DNA from: Paenibacillus sp.
GTDB taxonomy: Bacteria; Bacillota; Bacilli; Paenibacillales; NBRC-103111
DNA: 14,721 nt
Assembly: GCA_029239545.1 (NCBI GenBank)
Contig: JARBUQ010000047.1
Coordinates: 1 to 14,721 of the forward strand
Direction of reading: 5' to 3'
Below, one piece after another: positions 5,900-12,048 of the stretch. The stretch's first letter is position 1, and each line of letters opens with the position of its first letter. Position numbers and translations under genes: made by a program. Below the pieces are notes generated by a model. The model worked only from the letters and a program-made list of their open reading frames with translations, did no database searches and was not told the DNA's origin.

Positions 5900-8143
5900 A
5901 TGACGAATCGAGCGATGCACAAACTCGCGGGCTTCATAAATAGTCCGAAGGGAGCCAAGCTTGTTATTATAAGCTGGCTTATTGTCATCATCGTGCTAAG
6001 CGCAGCAGCGCCTGGGGCCAAACCGTATGCGCAAAACACAGGTGAAGGAAGTATACACAACGATACCCCATCTGCCATAGCTGAACAGATTATGGATGAA
6101 CATTTTCCTTCGGATGATGGTTTAACGGCGCTGCTGGTGTTTTATGGACAGAGTGCAGTAACGGATCAGGAAAAAGCCAAGCTGGAAGGAATTAGTGAGT
6201 GGCTTGCATCTGACAGTAAGCCCTCCCATATATCCAATTCCTTGCCGTTTCATCTGCTCCCACTGGAAGCACAGAATCAATTGTATTCCGAGGATCGAAC
6301 AACGGTGATTCTCAATGTTACCCTGAATCAAGCGCTCGAATCGGATCAAATTTATGAGACACTGCAGCAAATCAGAAGTTATATCGAGCAGACAGATTTA
6401 GGCACCTTGCAGTTTGAGATCACAGGACCGGCCAGTATTGCTTCGGATACGATCTCGCTTTTCAAAAATGCGGACCTGGTCTTAATGTTTGCGACGATAG
6501 GATTAATTCTGATTATCCTTATTATCATTTATCGATCACCCTTGCTCGCGATTGTTCCGTTAGTGATTGCAGGGATGGTGTATCAGGTGGTAGATCGCAT
6601 ACTAGGATTGGCAGCCAAGCAAGGCTGGTTTATCGTGGACAAGCAAGCTCTTTCTATTATGATGATTTTGCTGTTCGCCGTTTTGACGGACTACTGCTTG
6701 TTTATTTTTTCACGATACAGGGAGGAGCTTGGGAAGGCGAGCTCGAAGTACGAGGCTATGAGGAACGCTTGGACGCATGTAGCGGAGCCCATTCTCTTTA
6801 GCGGCGGAACGGTACTTATTGCAATGCTGACCTTGTTCACGGCTCTGTTCAAGCCTTATCATCACTTCGCTCCAGTCTTCTCCGTGGCGATGATCATCAT
6901 TCTGCTTGGAGGATTAACGCTTATTCCAGCAGTGTTCGCGCTGATCGGGCGTCGGGTATTCTGGCCATTCGTGCCGAAGCTGGATGCTCAGCCTGAGATC
7001 ATTAAGACTGGTTTCTGGACAAGAACAGGTGTGTTTATTACGAGAAAACCGACTATAACAGCTTGTATTCTGTTGTTGCTGCTAACAGCCGCATCACTCA
7101 ATGCTGCAACGATTCAATATTCCTTCAACCTGATGAAATCATTTCCTAGTGACACCCCATCTCGACAAGGCTTTGAAATTTTGGAGCAGCGATTTCCTCC
7201 TGGACAGCTTGCACCTGTCACCGTATTCCTGAAGTCAGACAGCGAAATCGAGCTGAGCCCTGCATTTATTGGAAAAGTAACGACTTTGATATCGCTTATC
7301 GAAGGGCAGAGCGGGGTAAGCAGCATTACGCCGAAATTTACAACAGAGCAGTCGACCCAGCCTGCTGCAACAGCAAACTTTTTGTCGAAGAGCAAACATG
7401 CTCTGAAGCTGCAGTTGACCTTACAGTCCAATCCGTATGATCAATCCTCTCTGGATGTACTGGCTGAGCTTCGCGACAATGAGCAAATGCTATTAGATAA
7501 AAGCGGTTTTCCGGCTGTGGATTATTCCTTGCATTATGGCGGGCAGACGGCTGAACAGTTGGACGTGCGAAGCATGAATCAAAGGGATACCCTCTTGGTC
7601 TTCTCCCTTATTACGGTGTTCATCTTGATTATGCTGGCCTTGCAGGCCCGTTCAATTGTATTGGCAATTGCTATGCTAGTGACCATGCTGCTTTCGTATT
7701 GTGCAGCACTGGGTTTAGGCTGGGGTGTGTTTCATCTATTGCTCGGCTATGACTCGATGAGCTATCGTTTGCCAATGTACACCTTTATTTTTCTGATTGC
7801 CCTGGGAGTTGATTATAACATTATGCTCGTTTCCCGGATTAAGGAAGAGGCTTGGACAAGACCATGGAAAGAAGCCGTGAGCCGCGGTGTAGCATTAACG
7901 GGAGGTGTGATTTCATCAGCAGGTGTCATTCTTGCGGCAACGTTCTGTGTTCTGATTACCCAGCCTTTGCAGGAGCTGTTCCTGTTCGGTTTCATAATGG
8001 CCATTGGGATTGTGATGGATACGTTTCTGGTGCGTGGTATGCTGCTGCCTGCAGTCATGACTCTGCTTGGTAACCCGTATAATAAGAGCAGTCATCGACA
8101 GCCTGAGAAATATAAAAATGGAATCAAGGATAGGTTTTACTAG
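5900..8143 (+). CDS. MMPL/RND-superfamily transporter (YdfJ-like)
   Basis: This is a proton-driven exporter of the MMPL branch of the RND superfamily, which moves lipids, siderophores or antimicrobial compounds. It shows the twin-repeat layout. Helix 1 lies at about residues 20-37, followed by a first external domain (about 45-185). A five-helix bundle (about 192-352) includes the TDY motif (D264-Y265). Helix 7 (about 385-402) is followed by a second external domain (about 408-560), and a second bundle (about 563-725) includes the VDYN motif (D638-Y639). These Asp-Tyr pairs match the proton-relay pairs of MmpL proteins. Residues are numbered from ATG 5900, where AGGAGG (5886-5891) is 8 bases away; ATG 5894 is only 2 bases from it. 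At 747 residues the length is near that of B. subtilis YdfJ, whose gene is controlled by the adjacent YdfHI two-component system. The substrate is unknown. Confidence 0.93.
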   Translation: MTNRAMHKLAGFINSPKGAKLVIISWLIVIIVLSAAAPGAKPYAQNTGEGSIHNDTPSAIAEQIMDEHFPSDDGLTALLVFYGQSAVTDQEKAKLEGISEWLASDSKPSHISNSLPFHLLPLEAQNQLYSEDRTTVILNVTLNQALESDQIYETLQQIRSYIEQTDLGTLQFEITGPASIASDTISLFKNADLVLMFATIGLILIILIIIYRSPLLAIVPLVIAGMVYQVVDRILGLAAKQGWFIVDKQALSIMMILLFAVLTDYCLFIFSRYREELGKASSKYEAMRNAWTHVAEPILFSGGTVLIAMLTLFTALFKPYHHFAPVFSVAMIIILLGGLTLIPAVFALIGRRVFWPFVPKLDAQPEIIKTGFWTRTGVFITRKPTITACILLLLLTAASLNAATIQYSFNLMKSFPSDTPSRQGFEILEQRFPPGQLAPVTVFLKSDSEIELSPAFIGKVTTLISLIEGQSGVSSITPKFTTEQSTQPAATANFLSKSKHALKLQLTLQSNPYDQSSLDVLAELRDNEQMLLDKSGFPAVDYSLHYGGQTAEQLDVRSMNQRDTLLVFSLITVFILIMLALQARSIVLAIAMLVTMLLSYCAALGLGWGVFHLLLGYDSMSYRLPMYTFIFLIALGVDYNIMLVSRIKEEAWTRPWKEAVSRGVALTGGVISSAGVILAATFCVLITQPLQELFLFGFIMAIGIVMDTFLVRGMLLPAVMTLLGNPYNKSSHRQPEKYKNGIKDRFY

Positions 8144-8165
8144 TCTGCAAGGAATATAGTACAAT
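8136..8165 (+). promoter_or_regulatory. Candidate sigma-A promoter for prmA
   Basis: TTTACT (8136-8141) and TACAAT (8160-8165) are separated by 18 bases. The -35 overlaps the end of the MMPL gene. Transcription would start near 8172, giving a 75-base structured leader. No terminator was seen between the MMPL gene and prmA, so read-through is also possible. Confidence 0.35.
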
Positions 8166-8181
8166 AGGAAAGACTTCGCGG

Positions 8182-8226
8182 CGTCCCGACTCTATACGAG
8201 TGCGGGTCGTTTGCGCGATTGGGACG
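8182..8226 (+). repeat. Inverted repeats in the prmA leader with alternative pairings
   Basis: CGTCCC (8182-8187) can pair with GGGACG (8221-8226). CCCGACTC (8185-8192) can instead pair with GAGTGCGGG (8198-8206) with one bulged base. The two share the CCC at 8185-8187 and so exclude each other. No T-run follows, so this is not a standard terminator. Confidence 0.35.
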
Positions 8227-8246
8227 AATGAAAGGGGCAATAAGAA

Positions 8247-9230
8247 ATGCTGTGGCAAGAAATATCGATACATACTACGGAGGAAGCGATCGAGATGATC
8301 TCTAACTTCTTCCATGAGCTGGGAGCGGGCGGAGTTTCCATAGAGGAGTCCGGTACGTTGAATAAAGTGCGGGATACGACCTATGGTCAGCTGTACGACA
8401 CCCCTTTGAACGATATTCCGGAAGGGGAGGCCGAGATCAAAGCTTATTTCGGCGAGCCTGCTGAAGAAATGAATGGTTTTGTAGAACAATTGAAACAATT
8501 TGTCCTTGTCCTTCGTGATGAAATTGGCATCGATATAGGGCCAGCCGTAATAGCGCATCGTGAGGTGGATGAAGAGGAATGGGCAACCGCCTGGAAGCAA
8601 TATTACAAACCGCTGCGCATTACGGAGAGACTGACAATCAAGCCCACATGGGAAACATATATACCAGAGCGTGCGGACGAATGGATTATCGAGCTTGACC
8701 CTGGTATGGCCTTCGGGACCGGAACACATCCTACTACCTCGTTATGCTTGCAGACGCTGGAGACGAAGCTTACGCCCGGGATGAACGTGATTGATGTGGG
8801 AACAGGCTCTGGTGTATTAGCCATCGCGGCTGCTATGATGGGAGCAGGAAGAGTGCTGGCTCTGGATCTGGATCCGGTAGCGGTAAACAGTGCAAGAGAG
8901 AACGTAACGCTTAATAAGCTGGATCACCGCATTGTCATTGCCGAGAGCGACCTGTTAGGCATCCTCCGTGATGAAAGCTTATCCGCCAACGGTCAATTAG
9001 GGTTGAAGCTGCCTGTTGAGCTAGTAGTAGCGAATATACTGGCAGAAATTATACTGCTGTTCGTGAGCGATGTATACGAGGCACTCGTTCCAGGCGGAAT
9101 TTACATCGCGTCAGGCATATTCAAGAACAAGGAAGAGGCTGTGACTCAAGGGCTGGTATCGGCTGGTTTTACAATTGAATCGATTGAACGGGATCAGGAT
9201 TGGATTGCCTTCGTGGCGAAGAAAGGGTAG
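8247..9230 (+). CDS. prmA: Ribosomal protein L11 methyltransferase
   Basis: PrmA uses S-adenosylmethionine to methylate ribosomal protein L11 in the cytosol; in E. coli it trimethylates the N-terminus and two lysines. The 327-residue product has an N-terminal substrate-recognition domain (about 1-100), a linker and a class I methyltransferase domain (about 130-325). Diagnostic motifs are DPGMAFGTGTHPTT (151-164), the SAM-binding VIDVGTGSGVLAIAA (181-195), the acidic LDLDP (206-210) and the active-site VVANILAE (260-267). The length is slightly above the usual 310. ATG follows AGGGG (8233-8237) by 9 bases. In B. subtilis this gene follows dnaJ directly; here the cytochrome, lspA-like, FGE, two-component and MMPL genes intervene. 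An M50 protease gene starts 8 bases after its stop and is probably co-transcribed. Confidence 0.97.
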   Translation: MLWQEISIHTTEEAIEMISNFFHELGAGGVSIEESGTLNKVRDTTYGQLYDTPLNDIPEGEAEIKAYFGEPAEEMNGFVEQLKQFVLVLRDEIGIDIGPAVIAHREVDEEEWATAWKQYYKPLRITERLTIKPTWETYIPERADEWIIELDPGMAFGTGTHPTTSLCLQTLETKLTPGMNVIDVGTGSGVLAIAAAMMGAGRVLALDLDPVAVNSARENVTLNKLDHRIVIAESDLLGILRDESLSANGQLGLKLPVELVVANILAEIILLFVSDVYEALVPGGIYIASGIFKNKEEAVTQGLVSAGFTIESIERDQDWIAFVAKKG

Positions 9231-9238
9231 GTGGACGG

Positions 9239-9907
9239 ATGGATATGGGTGGATTTTTTCGGTATTCGCTGGATGAGCTTCCGTTTGTCGTCCTTGTATT
9301 AATTATTGCGTTTACGGTGCATGAATTCGCTCACGCTTACTCTGCTTACAAGTTCGGAGATATGACCGCATACAATGCTGGAAGAGTGACTCTGAATCCG
9401 ATGGTTCATCTGGACGTATTGGGAACCCTGCTCATTCTGATAGCAGGCTTCGGTTGGGCGAAGCCGGTGCCTGTGAACCGGGGGCGCTTCAAGTATCCAC
9501 GGTTAATGGGTGTTGTCGTTTCGGCGGTCGGGCCGCTCAGCAATTTGTTGATTGCGGTCCTTGGTGCAGCGCTCCTGGGCGCTTTGGTGAAATTCGGAGT
9601 TCTGAATGGGGCCTCAGAAGGTGTGATCAAGGCCGTCCTGATGTTCTTTTCATTTTTGATCCAGCTTAATGTACTCTTGTTTGTTTTTAATCTAATTCCG
9701 CTGCCGCCTCTTGACGGGTATCGCATCATTGAAGATCTGGTTCCTCTGCGTTTGCGTCTTAAAATGGCTCAGTATGAGCAGTGGGGCATATATGCCTTTC
9801 TGATCATGGCCTTGATTCCGCCGATTAGCAGGGTTACAATACAGCCGATCTTAGCTTATACGAGCGATATTACTAATTTTTTGCTGGAATTGTTTGTTGT
9901 TGTGTGA
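9239..9907 (+). CDS. Site-2 protease family membrane metalloprotease (M50, YwhC-like)
   Basis: This is a small intramembrane zinc protease of the M50 family, with 222 residues and about five or six hydrophobic segments. HEFAH at 28-32 gives the two His ligands and catalytic Glu. LIPLPPLDGYR at 152-162 supplies the third ligand, D159. There is no PDZ domain, so it belongs with compact members such as B. subtilis YwhC (about 219 residues) rather than RseP/RasP. Its substrate is unknown. ATG at 9239 is chosen because it follows prmA by 8 bases, has AGGTGG (9229-9234) and AAAGGG (9222-9227) upstream, and gives the family length. ATG at 9245 is an alternative with better spacing to AGGTGG. A TTG at 9200, inside prmA, would add 13 unlikely residues. 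It should share a transcript with prmA, ending at the terminator at 9949-9990. Confidence 0.92.
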   Translation: MDMGGFFRYSLDELPFVVLVLIIAFTVHEFAHAYSAYKFGDMTAYNAGRVTLNPMVHLDVLGTLLILIAGFGWAKPVPVNRGRFKYPRLMGVVVSAVGPLSNLLIAVLGAALLGALVKFGVLNGASEGVIKAVLMFFSFLIQLNVLLFVFNLIPLPPLDGYRIIEDLVPLRLRLKMAQYEQWGIYAFLIMALIPPISRVTIQPILAYTSDITNFLLELFVVV

Positions 9908-9948
9908 GTTTGGACTGAATGTCTTCCGCTTATGCCGCTCGCTGTCCC

Positions 9949-9990
9949 GCACAAACCAAAAGACGCCGCAAGGCGTCTTTTGGTTTGTGC
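9949..9990. terminator. Long perfect-stem bidirectional terminator
   Basis: A 19-bp perfect stem (9949-9967 with 9972-9990) is closed by a GCAA tetraloop. Its inner part, AGACGCC/GGCGTCT, is followed by TTTGGTTTG on either strand. It sits between the convergent M50 protease gene and the esterase gene and can end both transcripts. Confidence 0.9.
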
Positions 9991-10018
9991 AGTTGTATCT
10001 GATGCAAAGCTCGGATGC

Positions 10019-10978
10019 TTACACTTGGAGCAGGAATTGCATGACCTTGTCCTGGTAGCCTGGCAGCCCTTCGTGGCCGAAATCCGGGAAGATTTCCAGA
10101 CGCTTCGGAGCTGTTATCTTATTGTAGGTAGCGAACTGTGTGGATGGCGGGCACACCGTATCCATCAGCCCAACACCCATCAGCACTTCCCCGCGGATGC
10201 GGTTGGCAAGATACTGGATGTCTATGTAGCCAAGCCGGGTGAAAATCTCATCCTCGCGCTCGTGCTGCGGATCGAAGTGACGGAAGAACGTCTTAAGCTC
10301 CGCATAAGCGTCCTTGGCTTGATCCATCTCCCAGACACGGCGGTAGTCGCTGAGGAACGGGAATGTTGCCGCAGCAAGCTTGATTCTCGGCTCAAGAGCC
10401 GCACAGGCAAGCGTAAGGGCACCGCCTTGCGAGCCGCCCATAGCGACAACGCGCTCGGCGTCAACTTCCGGCAGATTCATCGCGATGCCGGCAAGCTGTG
10501 CCGTATCGAGGAAAATATGGCGGAACAGCAGGTTGTCAGGGTGATCGTCAAGCCCGCGAATGATATGCCCATGATGCGTATTGCCCGTCACGCCGCCTGT
10601 ATCCTCTGACTTGCCGCCTTGGCCGCGGCAGTCCATCGACAGCACCGAGAAGCCCAGCGATACGTAGTTCAGTTTATCCTGCCATTCGCCTGCGTGACCT
10701 GTGTAGCCATGGAACTGTACGACGGCCGGATGCGGCTCCTGCAAGTTCTTGGGACGCAAATACTTGGCGTGGATGCGGGCACCGCGCACGCCGGTAAAAT
10801 ATAGATCGAAGCAGTCTGCGGTCGGCACCTGGAATGCACTAGGAATGAGCTCTACGCGCGCATCTACTGAGCGCATTTCTTCAAGAGCGCGTTCCCAATA
10901 TTCGTCGTGATCACCTGGCCGCGGGTTGATACCCTGATACGTTTTTAACTTCTCTAGGGGCATATCTACTAATGGCAC
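10019..10978 (-). CDS. Acetyl-xylan esterase / cephalosporin C deacetylase (carbohydrate esterase family 7)
   Basis: CE7 esterases are cytosolic alpha/beta hydrolases, often hexameric, that remove acetyl groups from short xylo-oligosaccharides and from cephalosporin C. With the GTG start at 10978 the product has 319 residues, against 318 for B. subtilis Cah. Its N-terminus (PLVDMPLEKLKTY) aligns with the start of Cah (QLFDLPLDQLQTY). The three CE7 signatures are present: RGQGG (118-122), GGSQGG (181-186) with nucleophile S183, and HE (302-303). The triad should be S183, D273 (GLMD) and H302. An upstream ATG at 11059 would add 27 residues unlike the family. AAAGGA (10989-10994) lies 10 bases before the GTG. 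There is no signal peptide. It runs opposite to its neighbours, lies between two housekeeping genes and looks more GC-rich than the lspA and two-component region, which suggests later insertion. Confidence 0.93.
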   Translation of the reverse strand: MPLVDMPLEKLKTYQGINPRPGDHDEYWERALEEMRSVDARVELIPSAFQVPTADCFDLYFTGVRGARIHAKYLRPKNLQEPHPAVVQFHGYTGHAGEWQDKLNYVSLGFSVLSMDCRGQGGKSEDTGGVTGNTHHGHIIRGLDDHPDNLLFRHIFLDTAQLAGIAMNLPEVDAERVVAMGGSQGGALTLACAALEPRIKLAAATFPFLSDYRRVWEMDQAKDAYAELKTFFRHFDPQHEREDEIFTRLGYIDIQYLANRIRGEVLMGVGLMDTVCPPSTQFATYNKITAPKRLEIFPDFGHEGLPGYQDKVMQFLLQV

Positions 10979-10988
10979 AAAAATCTCA

Positions 10989-10994
10989 TCCTTT
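10989..10994 (-). promoter_or_regulatory. Ribosome binding site supporting the GTG start of the esterase
   Basis: AAAGGA on the minus strand lies 10 bases before GTG at 10978. Together with the alignment to B. subtilis Cah, it decides this start over the upstream ATG at 11059. Confidence 0.55.
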
Positions 10995-11025
10995 CGTCTG
11001 CCTCGAATAGTAATTTTCTTTTTCC

Positions 11026-11055
11026 ATGTTAGCGCTATTCCTGCATATCTGTAAA
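11026..11055 (-). promoter_or_regulatory. Candidate promoter for the esterase gene
   Basis: On the minus strand TTTACA (11055-11050) and TAACAT (11031-11026) are separated by 18 bases. This would start transcription about 40 bases before the GTG start. An 8-bp palindrome TAGCGCTA (11030-11037) overlaps the -10 and the adjoining spacer. Confidence 0.35.
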
Positions 11056-11204
11056 GCAAAAAATGGCAGAGAGGGCGGCAAGAAAGACAACTAGGATTTT
11101 TGTCTCGAAAAAGGTCCTAATCAACTAACATGTTGGGGTTACTGGAGGGAAATGATCACCTACCCAGTCAGTGAAAGATAGAAAGACTGAAATCGCGCCG
11201 GTAG

Positions 11205-11221
11205 CTTTTTGGTACAAAAAG
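11205..11221. repeat. Inverted repeat upstream of rsmE (A/T-armed)
   Basis: CTTTTTG (11205-11211) and CAAAAAG (11215-11221) are perfect 7-bp arms around GTA. It lies just before the possible -10 at 11225. Confidence 0.45.
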
Positions 11222-11243
11222 TTGTAAGATGTAGGGTGGACAT

Positions 11244-11259
11244 TGGAACTGAAGTTCCA
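11244..11259. repeat. Inverted repeat upstream of rsmE (TGGAACT/AGTTCCA)
   Basis: TGGAACT (11244-11250) and AGTTCCA (11253-11259) form a 16-base near-palindrome with a 2-base centre, 23 bases before the rsmE start. It fits a dimeric operator better than an RNA hairpin, because a 2-base loop is too tight without opening the inner pairs. Confidence 0.5.
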
Positions 11260-11270
11260 GCAACATGAGC

Positions 11271-11275
11271 GAGGT
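11271..11275 (+). promoter_or_regulatory. Ribosome binding site deciding the rsmE start
   Basis: GAGGT lies 7 bases before ATG 11283 but downstream of the ATG at 11265. The start at 11283 also gives the conserved MQRYF N-terminus. Confidence 0.65.
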
Positions 11276-11282
11276 TACGAAC

Positions 11283-12044
11283 ATGCAAAGATATTTCATT
11301 AACCCTAACCAATTGACCACTACCGAAGCGATTCTGACGGATGACGATGCCCATCATTTGCAAAAGGTGATGCGTGCCCGAATTGGCGATCAGATCATAT
11401 GCAGCAATGGACAAGGAAGAGAAGCGCTTGTTAAAATAACAGACATACAGGCAGGCCTTGTGAAAGCGGCAATACAAGAGGAGCTTCCTTTATTGGCTGA
11501 ACCGGGTGTTCAAGTGTGGATCGCCCAGAGTCTGCCCAAAGGAGATAAGCTGGAGACCGTGATCCAGAAAGGGACCGAGATTGGTGCAGTTCGTTTCATT
11601 CCTTTCTTGTCTGCGCGAACGGTTGTTCAGTATGATGAACGTAAAGAAGCAAAGCGGGTTGACCGTTGGCGGAAGATCGCCAAGGAAGCAGCCGAGCAAG
11701 CGCATCGCAATCGCGTTCCTGAGGTGGATTCACCCGTAACCTGGAAGCAACTGCTCAAGCTTGTCGGCGATGCAGGTTCGGCCTATTTTTGCTACGAGAA
11801 AGAGAACGGCCAGCATTTGCGCACTGCACTCAGGCAGACGTTCCCTGATCAAGCTGCTGCAGGGGGAACAACCGTGCTGCTTATTATTGGTCCTGAAGGC
11901 GGCTTTACCGAGCAGGAGCTGCTGGAAGCCGAAGCGGCAGGCTGTAAAGCTGTCGGGTTGGGAGCCAGAATACTTCGCACGGAAACAGCTGGAATGGTCG
12001 CATTGACGTGCGTATTATATGAAACCGGAGAGATGGGAGGCTGA
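11283..12044 (+). CDS. rsmE: 16S rRNA (uracil-1498-N3)-methyltransferase
   Basis: RsmE uses SAM to methylate U1498 of 16S rRNA in the decoding region of the 30S subunit. The 253-residue product has the N-terminal PUA-like domain (about 1-70) starting MQRYFI, as in B. subtilis YqeU. A SPOUT-type knotted domain follows. Motifs are LPKGDKLE with the nearby QKGTEIGA, AKEAAEQAHRN, IGPEGGFTEQE and the C-terminal knot LGARILRTETA that binds SAM. The ATG at 11265 would add six residues, but the family N-terminus and the GAGGT site place the start at 11283. The stop is 4 bases before the mtaB start, and the same pair is adjacent in B. subtilis. The length matches the family (about 250). Confidence 0.96.
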   Translation: MQRYFINPNQLTTTEAILTDDDAHHLQKVMRARIGDQIICSNGQGREALVKITDIQAGLVKAAIQEELPLLAEPGVQVWIAQSLPKGDKLETVIQKGTEIGAVRFIPFLSARTVVQYDERKEAKRVDRWRKIAKEAAEQAHRNRVPEVDSPVTWKQLLKLVGDAGSAYFCYEKENGQHLRTALRQTFPDQAAAGGTTVLLIIGPEGGFTEQELLEAEAAGCKAVGLGARILRTETAGMVALTCVLYETGEMGG

Positions 12045-12048
12045 CACG

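Larger units (their letters stand above)
10979..11282. other. Divergent intergenic region between the esterase gene and rsmE
   Basis: These 304 bases contain no convincing gene. They hold the candidate esterase promoter on the minus strand and two inverted repeats before rsmE (11205-11221 and 11244-11259). A GGAGGG followed after 2 bases by an ATG at 11152 opens a frame of only 9 codons. No clear sigma-A promoter for rsmE was found. TAAGAT (11225-11230) is a possible -10 without a good -35. Confidence 0.6.

Noticed and set aside
9932..10609. A 225-codon plus-strand frame opposite the esterase gene
   Set aside because: It starts upstream of and runs through the terminator hairpin, and is antisense to a clear CE7 enzyme. 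It is a GC-driven shadow frame.
11152..11181. Nine-codon frame after GGAGGG, a possible leader peptide
   Set aside because: The ribosome site is only 2 bases from the ATG, and the peptide has no run of a single amino acid or attenuator after it.
11231..11250. AGGGTGGA upstream of rsmE, reminiscent of a T-box antiterminator
   Set aside because: The rest of the T-box consensus, specifier stem and terminator are missing, and rsmE is not an aminoacyl-tRNA or amino-acid gene.
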